Positions 1 through 20,532 of a stretch of 64,000 nt of DNA are shown here, piece by piece. Origin of the DNA: Paragordius varius (lineage: Eukaryota > Nematomorpha); assembly GCA_964247055.1 (NCBI GenBank), contig OZ176056.1, forward strand, positions 4,836,001 through 4,900,000. The letters are read 5' to 3'. The position numbers were made by a program, and so were the translations under genes. The notes under the pieces are model-generated. The model saw only the letters and a program-made list of their open reading frames with translations. It was not told the DNA's origin and searched no databases. Position 1 is the stretch's first letter. Each line of letters begins with the position of its first letter.

Positions 1-539
1 GCCACATAAACAAAAATTTAAGGTTTAATTATTTATATAAAATTAAAATTTTACCTGTATAAAATAATACAATATTAATAATAAGTAATTAAATCAAAAG
101 AAGGATAAAACTTAAGTATTTTTTGAACCATTTAAGTCTTTCTGGTTCCAACATGGTTTTGAAAAATTGTAGTTCATTCCAAGTATAAATCCCCTTTATA
201 TATTATAAATAACAAATGATTTCATTTAACATATTAAGAATTTGAACACTGTCATTGATTGCAAAAAATAAGTTTTAGGGTATAACTTTTCTAAATATAT
301 TATAAATTTATAATGAATTTTTTTCATGCAACACAGTTATAAAATACTTCACTACAAATAAGTCAGGGTTAGTTTATCCACTATTCGAAGATGAATGCAT
401 GAATTATATGTAAAAATTTAATAAGTTGGCCTTTTAAAATTTTATGTTGATCTCTTGAAAAGATTTTTTTACGATACGTACTTATGAGTGGTAATTAATT
501 ATCCATACAATTTTTTTAAACCATATTTACATTTTATAG
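1..539. other. Intron or upstream flank of the SLC45-like gene
   Basis: AT-rich sequence with no coding potential that I can see. It ends in a TATAG splice acceptor directly before the exon at 540, so it is probably the last intron of the transporter gene. Earlier exons would lie outside the window. Confidence 0.5.
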
Positions 540-812
540 TTTCGGATTGAACACCAAAAAGCTGACAGGAAACGCATACAAAAACTTGAAGACTCTAATG
601 AACCAAATTCTGCCGCTATAGTTTATAAGAAACGTGGAACAGGTACAGATGTCGCTATCGTGAGTTCTATGGTATTTTGGGCACAATTAACTATTTCACT
701 CACGATGGGTAAACTCATAGATGTGTTTAATTCCACGTTAGTTATTCCGCTCTATGGGTGTGCACATGCCCTTATTGCATTGGCCATCTCTTTTTTCATA
801 AAAAATGCTTAG
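540..812 (+). CDS. SLC45-family sugar/proton transporter, last coding exon (partial)
   Basis: Terminal exon of 90 codons plus a TAG stop at 810-812, preceded by the splice acceptor TATAG. The peptide opens with a charged stretch (FRIEHQKADRKRIQKLEDS). It continues with KKRGTGTDVAIVSSMVFWAQ, which matches the SLC45 pattern of a charged loop followed by R-G-x-G-x-D and a membrane helix. Two hydrophobic segments follow, roughly residues 48-62 and 70-87, ending FFIKNA. SLC45 proteins (MATP/SLC45A2 and relatives) are 12-helix major-facilitator transporters linked to sucrose or proton movement, so this would be the last two helices and a very short cytosolic tail. Earlier exons are not in the window, and the exact family member cannot be decided. 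The frame is open without breaks. Assignment rests on the RGxGxD motif and topology. Confidence 0.75.
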   Translation, partial: FRIEHQKADRKRIQKLEDSNEPNSAAIVYKKRGTGTDVAIVSSMVFWAQLTISLTMGKLIDVFNSTLVIPLYGCAHALIALAISFFIKNA

Positions 813-1145
813 ATACCATAAAAGGTTTGGGAGTTTTGAGGTGAGTTATTTTGATATAATATTGTAAAAAAGTGCAATTTTTTAGCCACAAAAATCAAGG
901 TAACAAGATTCATTATATTTTCCAAATTGTTATTAATTTATTAACTTAATATTACTTTATTGATACAAATATATCTCGATTACTATACAACATGCTAAAT
1001 AATGTGATCTCATGCATAAATATCATTTCTAATCCATCAAAACATTATGTGGTGTACAATTATAATAAAAACTACATTACATTGACTAAATTATTATGTA
1101 TTATTATTAATTATAGACAATTGTAAAATTAATTTTAAACATTAA

Positions 1146-1180
<35 letters not shown>

Positions 1181-1390
1181 TACTATTACTCAGACCTATT
1201 TGGTTTTAACCATTTGTTTAAAAAAAGGACTTCTTGATCAAATAATTCCCGTTTTCCTGTTCCTAAGAAATTTTGGTAAAATTTTTAAATTAGAGATCGC
1301 CCGTTTTTAAATATACTATGTGGATAAAACATAACATAAATTTAAGTATAGAATTTAAAATTTTATATGCTCTCTTTCAGAAAAAAACCA
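813..1390. other. 3' flank of the SLC45-like gene
   Basis: No gene seen. Several AATAAA-like hexamers (for example near 1144) could serve polyadenylation. It contains a short TA microsatellite at about 1149-1177. Confidence 0.4.
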
Positions 1391-3500
1391 TCTCAAATAA
1401 ATTAAAAAATAGGGCTTACCGTCCAAAATTAAAGAAAGAAATATTCTGATGAAATGGGAAAATATATCAGAATTATCATTGTGCTTTTGGTTTTGGCCCT
1501 GAATGATGGAAAATTATTTACACTTTTGTGGTACATGCTCCATATCGGGAAATGGAATTTGCTCGCATTTTGTTAAATATTTTTTTCGGAAGAAATCACA
1601 ATGATTCATTCCAATGATATCAGTAAAATTCCTATACTAAATATAAAGAGCAAAATAACATTATATATTTTTTGATATGGACTTAAAGTCCCTATATCTT
1701 CGCCCTTTTAAAATGGACTAGTTATTTTATAAACGCAAAATTGAGATTTCGCGATAAAATTTTAAAATCTATGCTAAATTTGGATCAAATTTTCTGAAGT
1801 TAAAACTTTGTTCGAAATTCAATTTTAAGCCAATTTTCGTTGAAGCATACTACATACTCTTTTAAGGCATGATGGAAACGGTATAATAACGTTTTAAAAT
1901 ATTATACAAACATTTTATTATAAAATTTAATGATGCTGAACATTACTATCACTTCAGTTTTTTGCTTAAAATATTTTTTATTCTTAAAATTAAAATAAAA
2001 TTTTTTTGCGAAAATTCTTCCAAAATTTAAAAGCAAACGTCAGGAGCACGGTGAAAAAATTTATTTAACATAATTTTTTTCAAATATTGGGAAAAAAGTA
2101 AATAGGGATAATTAAGGAAAAAAATAATGATAAAAGTTCAGATATTATGGTTTATTAATTTTAGGAGGTATTTTCAATATGTAAACCTAAAATCATATAA
2201 ATACCGTTTCTATATGATCTCAGTTCAAAGATGACGTTTTCCTGTTAACACACTTTATAGTCAAATTTTTAATTATTTTTAATTATTTACTAGCTAAACC
2301 ATATTAAAAACCACAGCATTTATAAAAAAACTTCTCAAAATAAAACGTAAAAATATGTTTCTTTGTATCTTAGTTAGTGACAGTATAAAAAATTTACTGT
2401 TTGGAATTTCAGCGGAAATTTAAAATATAAATTAGTGGAAAATAAAATTTTAAAGTAGTGGAATATCTACCAAAAATCCGTACATATCCCAGTAAAATTT
2501 TGTGTTACAACAAATTGTTACGGGGGTTCGTAAGGATTGTTGGTTGATATTCTATTACTTTAAATCCTATTTTCCATAAATTATATACTTTATAACTCCC
2601 ACTCTCCAAAATAAAACAGTATTAATAAACCAGATGATAAAAAAATGAATAAAACAATATTTTTCGTTTTATTTAAGAAATTTTTTACCGAATAAAATAT
2701 GAATGTTAAGATTATAATGATTCTAACTAGATAATCAAAAAAAAATTATATAGTTTCATAAAAAATTTCTCTTTTAATTGTAATAAAGAAAACACGCCAT
2801 TTTTGAATGGAGATTTTATAGATATCTTATTTATGGTTTTAGGCTATTTATATATTGAAAATATTTTCAAAAATGATAAAAAAACCATTATCTCAACTTT
2901 TATAATAATTTTTTGAATTATCCTTAATGATAATTTCTACTGCCCGTCGATTTTCTTAAATATTACGAGAACTAAGTCGTCAAAAAATTAAAATTTTAGG
3001 TCAAAAGAGTTCGCCATGAAAACATATTTTTGTTAAAAATAAATCCTCTTTTGCACATGAATTTCAGAATCATGAATCATAAGATAAAGCATGATATCAA
3101 ACATATTTCGCATGCTTTAAAACCATACTCGCTTCAACAAAACTTTGTTATAAATGGATTTTAAGCAAAATACCCTATTTTGGGGAAAACTTTTTTTATA
3201 TATTTAAATTTATCATAAGATAAAATATTGCCTCGGTATTTTTGACAATATTTTAAGAGAAAAGCGCATATTAGATAGGCGAAAAAAGTTGGAACCACAT
3301 CTAAAAATTAAATTTTAAAAACATTTTTTTTTCCTTTTATCATTATCATATATTTTTATAATATTCAAAATGGGCGCATAATTTTCTAGTTATCACAAAA
3401 GTGTAAATTTTCTTAACTCACTCATAGTCAAAGCCAAATATAATCCTGATTTTCTATCAGTATTTATTTCATCAGGATATTTATTATGTGAACACTGTGT
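1391..3500. repeat. R-family AT-rich repeat, inverted pair
   Basis: The segment from about 1400 to 1900 recurs elsewhere in the window (about 15775-16330, 30240-30775, 40475-40643, 53450-54330, 55435-56530, 61080-61400). Shared words include ATTCTGATGAAA, GTGCTTTTGGTTT, CACTTTTGTGGTA, TGCTCCATAT and AAATGG(G/A)CTAGTT. The stretch 3000-3500 carries the same words on the opposite strand, so this looks like one foldback copy with a unique middle. No coding frame is seen. Edges are approximate because the family is old and diverged. Confidence 0.5.
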
Positions 3501-4984
3501 ACATATATAAATTTTTTAAATCATATTTAATTTTTGCTCCGACTATAAAACACGTTTATTTTACCATATTGAATATATAATTCAATTACATTAAAATTGT
3601 TGGTCTTTTTCGAATATATATATATATATATATATATATTACTTAAATATATTATTGTTACTTTTAATTCTAGTGTAGAGCCCATTTTTTTTGTTTATAT
3701 TAAATGGAATATTTGGTATTCAAAAAATTTATTGCCATGTTACTTAAGATTTCGTAACATAAAAAAACTAATTTTCGACATGAAATAATCATCAAGCCGA
3801 TCTAATAAGAATAGGTTAGGTGTTAGAAGCCAAATTTGGTTTTATTTTGTAGCTCATATGGCATAAAAAAAACCCTCATGCTGATATATATGTGAAAAAG
3901 TTATCAGCGGCTGATTATCAATATAAACATTATTTATGAGTGACATTAAATATCATTGCTTAATTAATACTTCATGATCTCTTCACTTTTTTGTGCTTGT
4001 TGACATATTGGGGTATTTTTTTATCGCCGAACTCAATTTTGCAAATAAACTATTGTGTAAAAAATATTTTATAAAATTAAATAATCAAACATTGTTCTCT
4101 TGTATTAAATAAAAAAAAGCTTTTTTATAGTTTGGCGTCTAGAGTCTAAAATTAGAACAGCTCCAAAAGATATATCCAACACAGATATCAAGATTTTTCT
4201 GGTAAATTGCCAAAAGCTTTTTAAAGTTAATTATTTCAAATCTAACCATTGACTTCCCAGTTGCATTAGGGAGATAATAAATTGAATGAAAGCGGGAAAT
4301 TTAGAAATGACAAATTTTTCAATTTTACAAAAAATTATTTTTATATAATGTACCTAAAACGCTAAATAAAGCATGTATTTAATTCGGATACTTTCAATAC
4401 TTCTTAAATTATTACAGCACTGGGATATGAAGTTACTGCAAAAGGACATGGAATAATGGTAATTTGAACGATCATTATCATAATTGATCAGTGTATTTAA
4501 TTAAAAGCGTCTAATATATTTTTCTTTAAGTGTTTTAATTGTAGGCGTCTTTAACATCATTTTTTTCGTTCCTCCAGATCTTCTGACATTGTTTTGTACC
4601 ATGCTATAAAGAGACCAGGCAGCTTTTATACTATTTTATAATGCTGCATCTTTTTCAAAATATTATCATTATCTCTTAGCTCAATAAGTCTTAACCAGCT
4701 TTGTCTTTTAGTTTGGATTATATGATTAATTGGATTTATTCAAAAAAAATGCGTGGGTTTCAAAATTATTGAAATTATATTTGGTAGGGTTTAATGCATA
4801 AAAAATCGCCTTGATTTTTTTAACTCTCATTTTATACCTTTGTTCTTATACATTTTCCTATTATATTTTTATATGTTTTATTTATTATACATATTTCTTT
4901 CACTATACATTGGGAATTCAGGATAAATTTTAATTTTATAGTTGTATTATTAATAATTTTGTATATCTTTTAATTAAAAGTGAA
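3501..4984. other. Unannotated AT-rich stretch
   Basis: No gene supported. It contains a TA microsatellite at about 3615-3640. The block around 4085-4240 resembles 24500-24680 (shared TTGTATTAAATAAAAAAA and following words), so it is probably another dispersed repeat. Confidence 0.35.
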
Positions 4985-5190
4985 TAAAAAATGAAACCGG
5001 TTCTAAATGTAAAAAACCGGTTCCTATAAATTTTAAGGAGGCAGTTGGGTTCCATTTGTTTAGGAACCACCCCAGTTTCGGTTCCAATATTTCATGAATC
5101 GCCCAATTATATTTTTAAATTCTTAAGAACCAACTGTTCAGGAACCGACCCGGTCCCGGTTCCACTTTTTTTGAACCGATTCCAAGCCCT
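4985..5190. mobile_element. hAT-like MITE fragment rich in GGTTCC/GGAACC
   Basis: About 200 bp with repeated ACCGGTTC, GGAACC and CCCGGTTCC words. It ends near 5190 in CCAAGCCCTA, the complement of a TAGGGCTTGG terminus common in hAT-type MITEs. Much more G+C than the surroundings. No target duplication recognised; the left end is poorly defined. Confidence 0.4.
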
Positions 5191-5744
5191 ATTTACTATT
5201 ATTTTAACAGTTAATTTGAAAAAAAGAATAGTTTATATTAGATTTTTTTTCTTTTGAGATATACAACAAATGCCCATTTGTAATAACACTCGAAAAAGTA
5301 GTGACTCTATAAAATGCATATGTGATGTAGAGCGATAATTAATGTTGTTCATAGTAAGCGACGAACGCGCGAAGCGAAAGCGTTGTTCATTTTAATATAT
5401 TTTTAAAACGTGGATGATAAAACTTTGTGTAGATGGCAATGAATGACCAAAAAAGATAACACAAGAAAGTTTTTTGATTAAAACACTTATTAATTGCTTT
5501 TGTGTCATTCAAAACATTTTTAAGTTTTTTTTTAAAAAATACCATTCTATAAATATTAGTTTATTTCTTTGGGTGGCTTATAATTTCAATTAAAAAGTTA
5601 AAAGTATTTTTGATCATTTTAGCGATCATGTAATATATTTTCAGTTATGAATAATTCTGATAATAATCTATTTATGTATTGTTAATGAATAAATTTAAGT
5701 TTATAAGAATGGCAGTTAAAAAAGTCAAAATGTGTTGTCTAGTA
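5190..5744. mobile_element. G-family CACTA-like element, shortened copy (G3)
   Basis: Matches the two fuller G copies at 21500-22613 and 54420-55419. Shared words are TGCCCATTTGTAAT, CGCGAAGCGA, GATAACACA(A/C)GAAAG and the terminal AATGGCAGTTAAAAAA followed by TTGTTGTCTAGT. The left terminus is missing and the interior is shorter than in G1. No protein-coding frame is conserved among the copies. Confidence 0.6.
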
Positions 5745-6641
5745 AATATAGCCATCCATCTTTGTAAAATCAAAATTATTTATCATAATATTATATTACT
5801 TAAAACATGCAAGAAATCTTCATCTCTCCACATAATTTCGGTTTATACTCCACAAAAAAGCTCCCAAAAAATAAAATATATTGGAATTACTCAATTTATG
5901 GCATCAATTCCACAGATATTCTTGTTATAGGAAATAAAAACTCTAACATCAATAATTTAAACCATATATTTTGTACCTGTTTTGACATTAACCACAATAA
6001 TTAAAAAAGTTACGGTACATGAGTTAAATTCAATATAGGCAAAATATTTAATGAACTATTTATTTTTAATTATAGTTGTGCAATAAAAATGAAACATGAA
6101 AAAATTGCTATTTTTATGATAAAATTCAGAAGATATATGCATGATTTAAAAATAAAAATATCACATTATATACAATGATATACGATAAAATCAAGACTGA
6201 AAAGGGCAGAAATCACAGTACATATAATTTGATAAGAAGAATTGTTTCGTTAAATCATTGCAAAAATTAATGGTTCGAGTGTTAGACTTATATTTATAGG
6301 ATAAAGGGCATATTATGACTAAATAATGGATACAATCATATGCAAAACTACAGTACAATCAAAAATACAATGCTAGTTTTTTTTATGAAACATTGATTCA
6401 TTTATAAGAAAATATTTTTTAATCACTTAAGCCGGTGTATGGATAAATATGTATTTTTTTCGCTTTCTTTTGCTTGCACAATTTGGCTTTTGTATATAAT
6501 GTCTCTCTGGCAAAATTTAATGAAAAACTAGCAGTTTTTTACTTATACTGTAAAATGAAGGAAAATAGATTGATTGAATAGACAATAATGTTAAAATATT
6601 AATTTGGTAAGGAGTGTGTATTACATTTATTTGACAAAAAT
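5745..6641. other. Intergenic, 3' flank of the mitochondrial HSP70 gene
   Basis: No gene recognised. It contains the probable 3' UTR of the minus-strand HSP70 gene; I could not fix the polyadenylation site. Confidence 0.4.
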
Positions 6642-14825
<8,184 letters not shown>

Positions 14826-15774
14826 GATTTTAAATATACAGGAACCAAGACACGAGAGAATTTTCCAGATGAGTCAACAGAAAATAACACTAGGGGTGAG
14901 AATATACCAATATTTAGGTTATGATGATTTTTTTTAATTACGCGGGAATGTTTATAAAACAAAATCCATGAGAATAATAAATTTATCTAAAAGAAGTCAT
15001 ATATTTCTTTACAATATTTTTCATCCCGATTACGTCCAGTGTTCAAATATAGGATTTTTAAAAATCGGCAACAAGTTTATACAGTTATATTTAATAATAA
15101 AACATATCTGAATACCTTACACAATCCTTATTAAATCTTTACATTGTAAAATAAAGAAATAATATCTTTCACGCTTTTATTATTTTTTATTTTTTGCAAT
15201 AAAATTCTGAGCTAGTTATACCCCTGACTGTCTAAATTTTTTTATTTTTCCAATATATTTAAATACCTCTTACTTTAGTATTTCTTAAAGATATTTTACA
15301 AATGATTGTTTACATGTTTGGTCACATCATGCGATATAATTTATAGAAAGAGGCACAATGTTTGGAAAGGTAGGTGTGCAAAGAAAATCTATTACGGATG
15401 AGGTGGTTAGATGATAAAAAGAGAAGATAACATTGTTTGAATGTAGCGGTAAAAGATAGGAAGAATAGAAATCAATAGTGCAAATTATATCCAATAAAGT
15501 CGTTTACGAATTGAGAATAACCAACTAACCGGCCTAAAAATTCCAGACAAAATAACCAAACATTTGGAGATGGGTATAAATAAAATTTCGTGAATTACGC
15601 TAATAAATAATATTTCACATTTGGCAAATTATCTTAAATACTTCTATTAGAATTGAATTCTTTTTGGGGAGCAAATATATTAAAAGGTAAAAATTATGAA
15701 TGTCTCTAAAATGTTATATAATTATATTAGTTAGCCAAATATAGTCAATAAAATATTAAAATTAAAGTCGTGTA
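14826..15774. promoter_or_regulatory. 5' flank of mitochondrial HSP70 with one minimal heat-shock-like site
   Basis: Upstream of the HSP70 start. GAATTTTC at 14858-14865 fits the GAAnnTTC core of a heat-shock element, about 33 bp from the ATG; there is no third clear pentamer, so this may be chance. The rest is AT-rich with no gene seen. Confidence 0.3.
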
Positions 15775-16856
15775 GATATCTCCCGTAAAGTTTTCACATT
15801 ACGTCCGAAATCGGGGGGTATAATAAAACCTGATAAGATATAATATTGATAGAAAAGTGTATAACGATTATCATACTGCTATTGGTTTTGGCCCTTACGA
15901 GTGATAAGAAAATCTTTTACACTTTTGTGGTAAAGGCTCCATAAGAGAAAATGGCAAAATTTGTGCGCATTTTTTAAAATAGAATTTTTTTGGTGAAGGC
16001 AAGAGGTTTAGCCCAAAAAATATAACTTAATCTATTTTAAACTACATATAAAAAAACAATATTGTCAAAAAATTGTAATTTTAAAGTTTCGCCTCCGAAA
16101 GTCATGAATTTTTTGCCCTTCTAAAATGAGCTAGTCCTCTTATGATAAACGCAAAAATGCCAAAAATCCAAATATGTTTTTATTATCAACTAAAAATATT
16201 TTTTAAAAAATGCAACTTTTTTCAAAAGCTATTTTTGGCAAAAATTAAGGGTACATCAGATTATTTTTCGTACTGAAAACACATAAAACACGCCTTAAGA
16301 TATTATAAAAGCTATTTTCATTTAATGATCCTAAACATTTTAATTATAATTTAATGGATCATTGGCTTTAGTGGTGTCAAAACACAATATTAATTTAACG
16401 TAAATGTTATAATCACAATTCTGAGGATAGAGATGTTAAGCATAATTGAATTACATAGAAAAGGTGTATTATGATATTTAAAAGCGCTTTGGCTCGTTTC
16501 AAGGTGATTTTAATCATGAAAAGCGACTATTAAGGCATATTACGCGTACAAAAATTAAGGGTAAAAAAAAGTATTCTGATGAAACAAATATATGATAAAT
16601 AGTTGCACCAGGATAATTTGGTTGAGGCTTTGTAAATTTTATATTTTGTGACTTGCATATAGAAAAATCGCGAAATCTAACGTACCCTATGTAAATCTTT
16701 TAGGTGAAAGCTAAAACAATTTATTTTTTGATATATTAACACCTCCGAAAACCGATGGTATTTTAAAATATTATGATAAATTATTTATATTCTAACAGAT
16801 AAATGTATTATGATCCTCATGGCGCTCTTGATGTGGCACTTACGGGTGATTTAATA
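15775..16856. repeat. R-family repeat copies
   Basis: 15790-16330 shares the R words AAATCGGGGGGTATAATA, GCTATTGGTTTTGGCCCTTA, CACTTTTGTGGTAAAGGCTCC and AAAATGAGCTAGTC. A second, weaker start (TACGCGTACAAAAATTAAGG, AGTATTCTGATGAAAC) appears at about 16540. No coding frame. Confidence 0.5.
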
Positions 16857-16869
16857 TATACCATTTCCC

Positions 16870-17115
16870 AGTCTAAATAAACGTTTTCCCAGTCAATCGA
16901 AACATTTTCCCAATCAATCGAAACTTTTTCCCATTCAATCGAAACGTTTTCCCAGTCAATCGAAACGTTTTCCCAATCAATCGAAACGTTTTCCCAGTCA
17001 ATCGAAACGTTTTCCCAGTCAATCGAAACGTTTTCCCAGTCAATCGAAACATTTTCCCAGTCAATAAAAACATTTTCTCAATCAATAAAAACGTTTTCCC
17101 AGTCAATAAAAACGG
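16870..17115. repeat. 21-bp minisatellite forming the left arm of M1
   Basis: About eleven tandem units of TTTTCCCAGTC / AATCGAAACG with mainly C/T and CG/TA variation. Because 21 is a multiple of three, open frames run through it and encode a seven-residue repeat (LTGKTFR or its shifts). These are not genes. Confidence 0.95.
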
Positions 17116-17262
17116 TTTTATTTTTGATGATAAATATCAAAACAAGAATATAAACTTTCAGCCATTATCAGCGTAATATATGGATATTATTTTTTTATAA
17201 AAACCCAATTATTGAATGACAATTTTCCAAGTATATTCCAGTGCACAATCATTAATGAATTA

Positions 17263-18391
17263 CACTGCTCAACAAGGTTTTGCACCACCCCATTATTTTT
17301 GCATTTTCTAATACCTAATGGCATGGAAAAGCCAAAACAAAAAAGAAAATTGAGGCCACCAATAGGATTTTTCCAAAATTTAATTTTTAAATTTGTATTT
17401 AATTCAAAAATAACAATCATTCCTCGTGCACATATGTTTAAATATTCAAACGAGCAAGTCGATACAAGTAATATTCCATGCATGTTCTAGGCATTAAATA
17501 AGATACTAAACAAGCTAAGAGCCAAATTGTTAAAAATCTAAATTGGGCTTATGTATAGTGTGATAGATCCGGGCGGCTGCACAAGCTCTGCAAATCCCCC
17601 AAGCGATCCTATAATTATACCAGATATGGCAAAGATAACAATAAGTAATCGTAAAGCCCGATAAGAGAGACTTTCAAACAAAATTCATGCAAACTGACAT
17701 GTCAAATTAACCAATTCACAGAATAAAGTTAGATAAATTCTACAATTAAATTGAATAAAATTAAGTAAATACAAATGGTCCAGTCCCATAACAGTAAATT
17801 CTACTAAAAGTGGCTACACAACATCCATCTGAAATTCGAAATACAAAACAACCAATAATTTTTTAAAAAATAAGGTATATCCACTAGGTATAAATAAAGT
17901 TTTTTTATAAGAACCAACTCAAGAGAAAAAGTCTAATAAGTACGCAAAAGAACGAAAATTTACAAAAAAATATAGCCTATCTGAAAGCCGAAGGTTTAAA
18001 CCATAGAATGCCTTTTTTAGTATTTTTTTAAAAAATTTTTATATGTGTTAAAAATTCACTTGAAAAAAAAAGACTAAATTTTGACATTTAAGTCCGTACT
18101 ATATTTTTCTCTCTAATATTTAAATGACATATTTATATTCAAAAGATAGAGTTTAAAACGCTTTATTAAATGATTTTAAGTTTATAATATAATAACATTT
18201 TATTATAAAGTTATATTTAATTTTCTCTCGATTTTCTCTTGTTTTTGAAATTAAAAAACCTATAAAATTTCAAAATTCTGATTGGCGGGATTAAATATTT
18301 TTTTAAATTCGATTTTAAAACACTGAAATTAGTCATAATTTAAAAAGTTTGAGTGGTGGTGCTTAAAAATGTCCAAATTTGTCGACTAGTG
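17263..18391. mobile_element. C-family CACTA-like element (C1) inside M1
   Basis: Ends CACTGCTCAACAAGG and the complement of CACTAGTCGACAAAT. It is flanked by the 3-bp duplication TTA at 17260-17262 and 18392-18394. Joining the flanks without it restores the M arm (compare 19020-19070). CACTR ends with 3-bp duplications are the signature of CACTA/EnSpm (CMC) elements. A second copy of almost the same length, inverted, is at 51564-52690. No transposase is recognisable. Confidence 0.8.
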
Positions 18392-19305
18392 TTATTCTTT
18401 AAAATCATATTTTTGGATTTTGAGATGTTCTTAAGATAATATTTTTTGTTTTATTGATGGTTCGCATTAATATTTGCCGAACGCTTCGAAACAATTTCTA
18501 AACATTTCAAGTTTTTCCATAAAAATACTGTCGGAAAAAATATTTAAACAAAATTTTTTTCGATAAAAATGTTTTTGATTTAAAATAATTTAATAAAAAG
18601 ATATTAGAAAACAGGGGTGTCTAACCAAATGGCTTCGCGGGCCGCATTACACAAAAAGCACAGCGTTCCGCATTTGATATAGTCAATTAATAATTTTTCG
18701 ATTAGACATAAGACTGTAAAATACAAAAATACAACATTTTTTTTAATTTGTTACCAATTTAATAACTCATCAGAATAATTGCATAAGAAGTATGAATATT
18801 ACTAAGATTTTGTGGGCATATTTTTGCATATGGATTTCCAAATTTTTCGCGGGCCGCACAAACATACTCGGCAGGCCGAGTTGGGCACCCGATCAAATAA
18901 ATATTATAAATTCCAATATGAAAGGTTAAATGATTTTTGAGATAAAAATGGTATATTATTTTTATTTTTAATATTTCATCCGTAACTATAGATTTTGTAA
19001 GTTAGCCGCAAATAATGCGAATACATCTCAAATTCCAAAAATATGATTTTAAAGAATAAATCATTAATGATTGTGCACTGGAATATACTTGGAAAATTGT
19101 CATTCAATAATTGGGTTTTTATAAAAAAATATACGCTGATAATGGCTGAAAGTTATTTTTATATCTTGTTTTGCTATTTATCATCAAAAATAAAACAGTT
19201 TTTATTGACTGGGAAAACGTTTTTATTGATTGGGAAAATGTTTTTATTGACCGGGAAAACGTTTCGATTGACTGGGGAAACGTTTATTTAGACTGGGAAA
19301 TGGTA

Positions 19306-20458
19306 TACCATTTCTATTTCCCAGTCAAAAATTTCCCAGTCAATTAAAACGTTTTCCCAATCAATCGAAACGTTTTCTATTATTTTTTTAAAAGCACAAT
19401 TATTGAATGACAATTTTTCGAATTATATTCCCGTGCACAATCATTAATGACTTATTAAAAGTTATATTTTTTGAATGAGATATTTTTATAATATTTTTTA
19501 TCAATGTTTAGCATCAATATTTGCGGCTAAATTACAAAATCTATAGTTACGGATGAAATAATAAAATTTATAAAAAGATACCATTTTTATCTCAAATTTT
19601 ATAAAAATGTCAAGTTAGTCAATAAAAATACTGTCTGAAAATAATATCTGAAAAATTTTTTTAGATAAAAATGTTTTTGATATAAAAGTATTTTATAAAA
19701 AAGGATATTCCAAAACAATGTCTTCGCGGGCCGCATTTTTAAATCAAAAAGCACGGCGTTCCGTATTCGAAATATATACGGGCATTCAAATATTTTTCGA
19801 TGACATAAGACTGTAAAATACAAACACAATATAACAATTTTTTTAATTCCATACCAATAGACTCGTTCAGAATAATTGCGTAAGAAATATGAATTTTACT
19901 AAGATTTTATGAGCATATTTTTGCATATGGATTTCCAAATTTTTTCACGGTCCGCACAAAGATTCTCCGAGGGCCGCGTTTGGCCATCCCTGGACTAAAT
20001 AATAATTATTATATAAATTAAGGTACAATTTATGTGTAAAATCCAATATGAAGTGTTAAATGACCTTTGAGATAGGTATATTTTTATAATTATTATTTCA
20101 TCTGTAACTATAGATTATATAAGTTAGCCGCAAATAATAATGAAAACCATCGATAAAATAAAAAATATAATCTTTAAAATTCTCAAATTCCAAATATATA
20201 ACTTTTAAAGAATAAATCATTATTGATTCACTGGAATATTGAAAAAATTGGCATTCAAAAATTGTGTTTTTATAAAAAATAATATCCTAATATTACGCTG
20301 ATAATATTTAAAAGTTATTTTGTTTTGATATTTATCACCAAAAATAAAACCGTTTTTATTGACTGGGAAAACGTTTTTATTGACTGAGAAAATGTTTGGG
20401 TTGACTGGGAAAACGTTTCGATTGGCTAGAAAAACGTTTTTTTGACTGGGAAATGGTA
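19306..20458. mobile_element. M-family foldback transposon (M2)
   Basis: Starts at the junction with M1 (the combined sequence reads GGTATACC) and ends GACTGGGAAATGGTA before TA. The 21-bp arrays are short: about 19320-19372 on the left and 20355-20455 on the right. The left array is partly lost. The inverted arms and the central G+C-rich module (about 19722-19995) are intact in layout. There is no coding sequence. Confidence 0.8.
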
Positions 20459-20532
20459 TACAGTAAATACTACTTTTGTGGTAGTAATTCTATATCTTAA
20501 AATCGCAAAATTAAAACATGGTTTGATAAATA

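Larger units (their letters stand above)
16859..19305. mobile_element. M-family foldback transposon with 21-bp arrays (M1)
   Basis: Begins TACCATTTCCCAGTC after TA (16857-16858) and ends with the complement GACTGGGAAATGGTA before TA (19306-19307). Both outer arms are arrays of a 21-bp unit (TTTTCCCAGTC / AATCGAAACG), at about 16870-17115 and 19200-19290. Inside them the arms continue as inverted copies (AATTATTGAATGACAATTTT, GTGCACAATCATTAATGA and others). A G+C-richer module with hAT-like ends (GGGGTGTC / GGGCACCC) sits in the centre at about 18609-18895. The left arm is interrupted by element C1 (17263-18391). TA duplication suggests the IS630/Tc1/mariner group. No transposase is present in this copy. 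Confidence 0.85.

Noticed and set aside
4418-4458. Possible micro-exon (LGYEVTAKGHGIM between an AG and a GTAATT)
   Set aside because: Only 41 bp, no recognisable family, and no convincing neighbouring exons on either side.
16873-17106. Open frame coding for a seven-residue repeat (LTGKTFR-like); similar frames at 22922-23125, 46192-46410, 45483-45746 and 51085-51294
   Set aside because: These are read-throughs of the 21-bp arrays, whose length is a multiple of three. They appear on both strands and in several frames and have no start context or flanking coding sequence.
16870-17115. CRISPR-like regular repeats
   Set aside because: The 21-bp units touch each other without unique spacers, lie in inverted arms of transposons, and the genome is eukaryotic.
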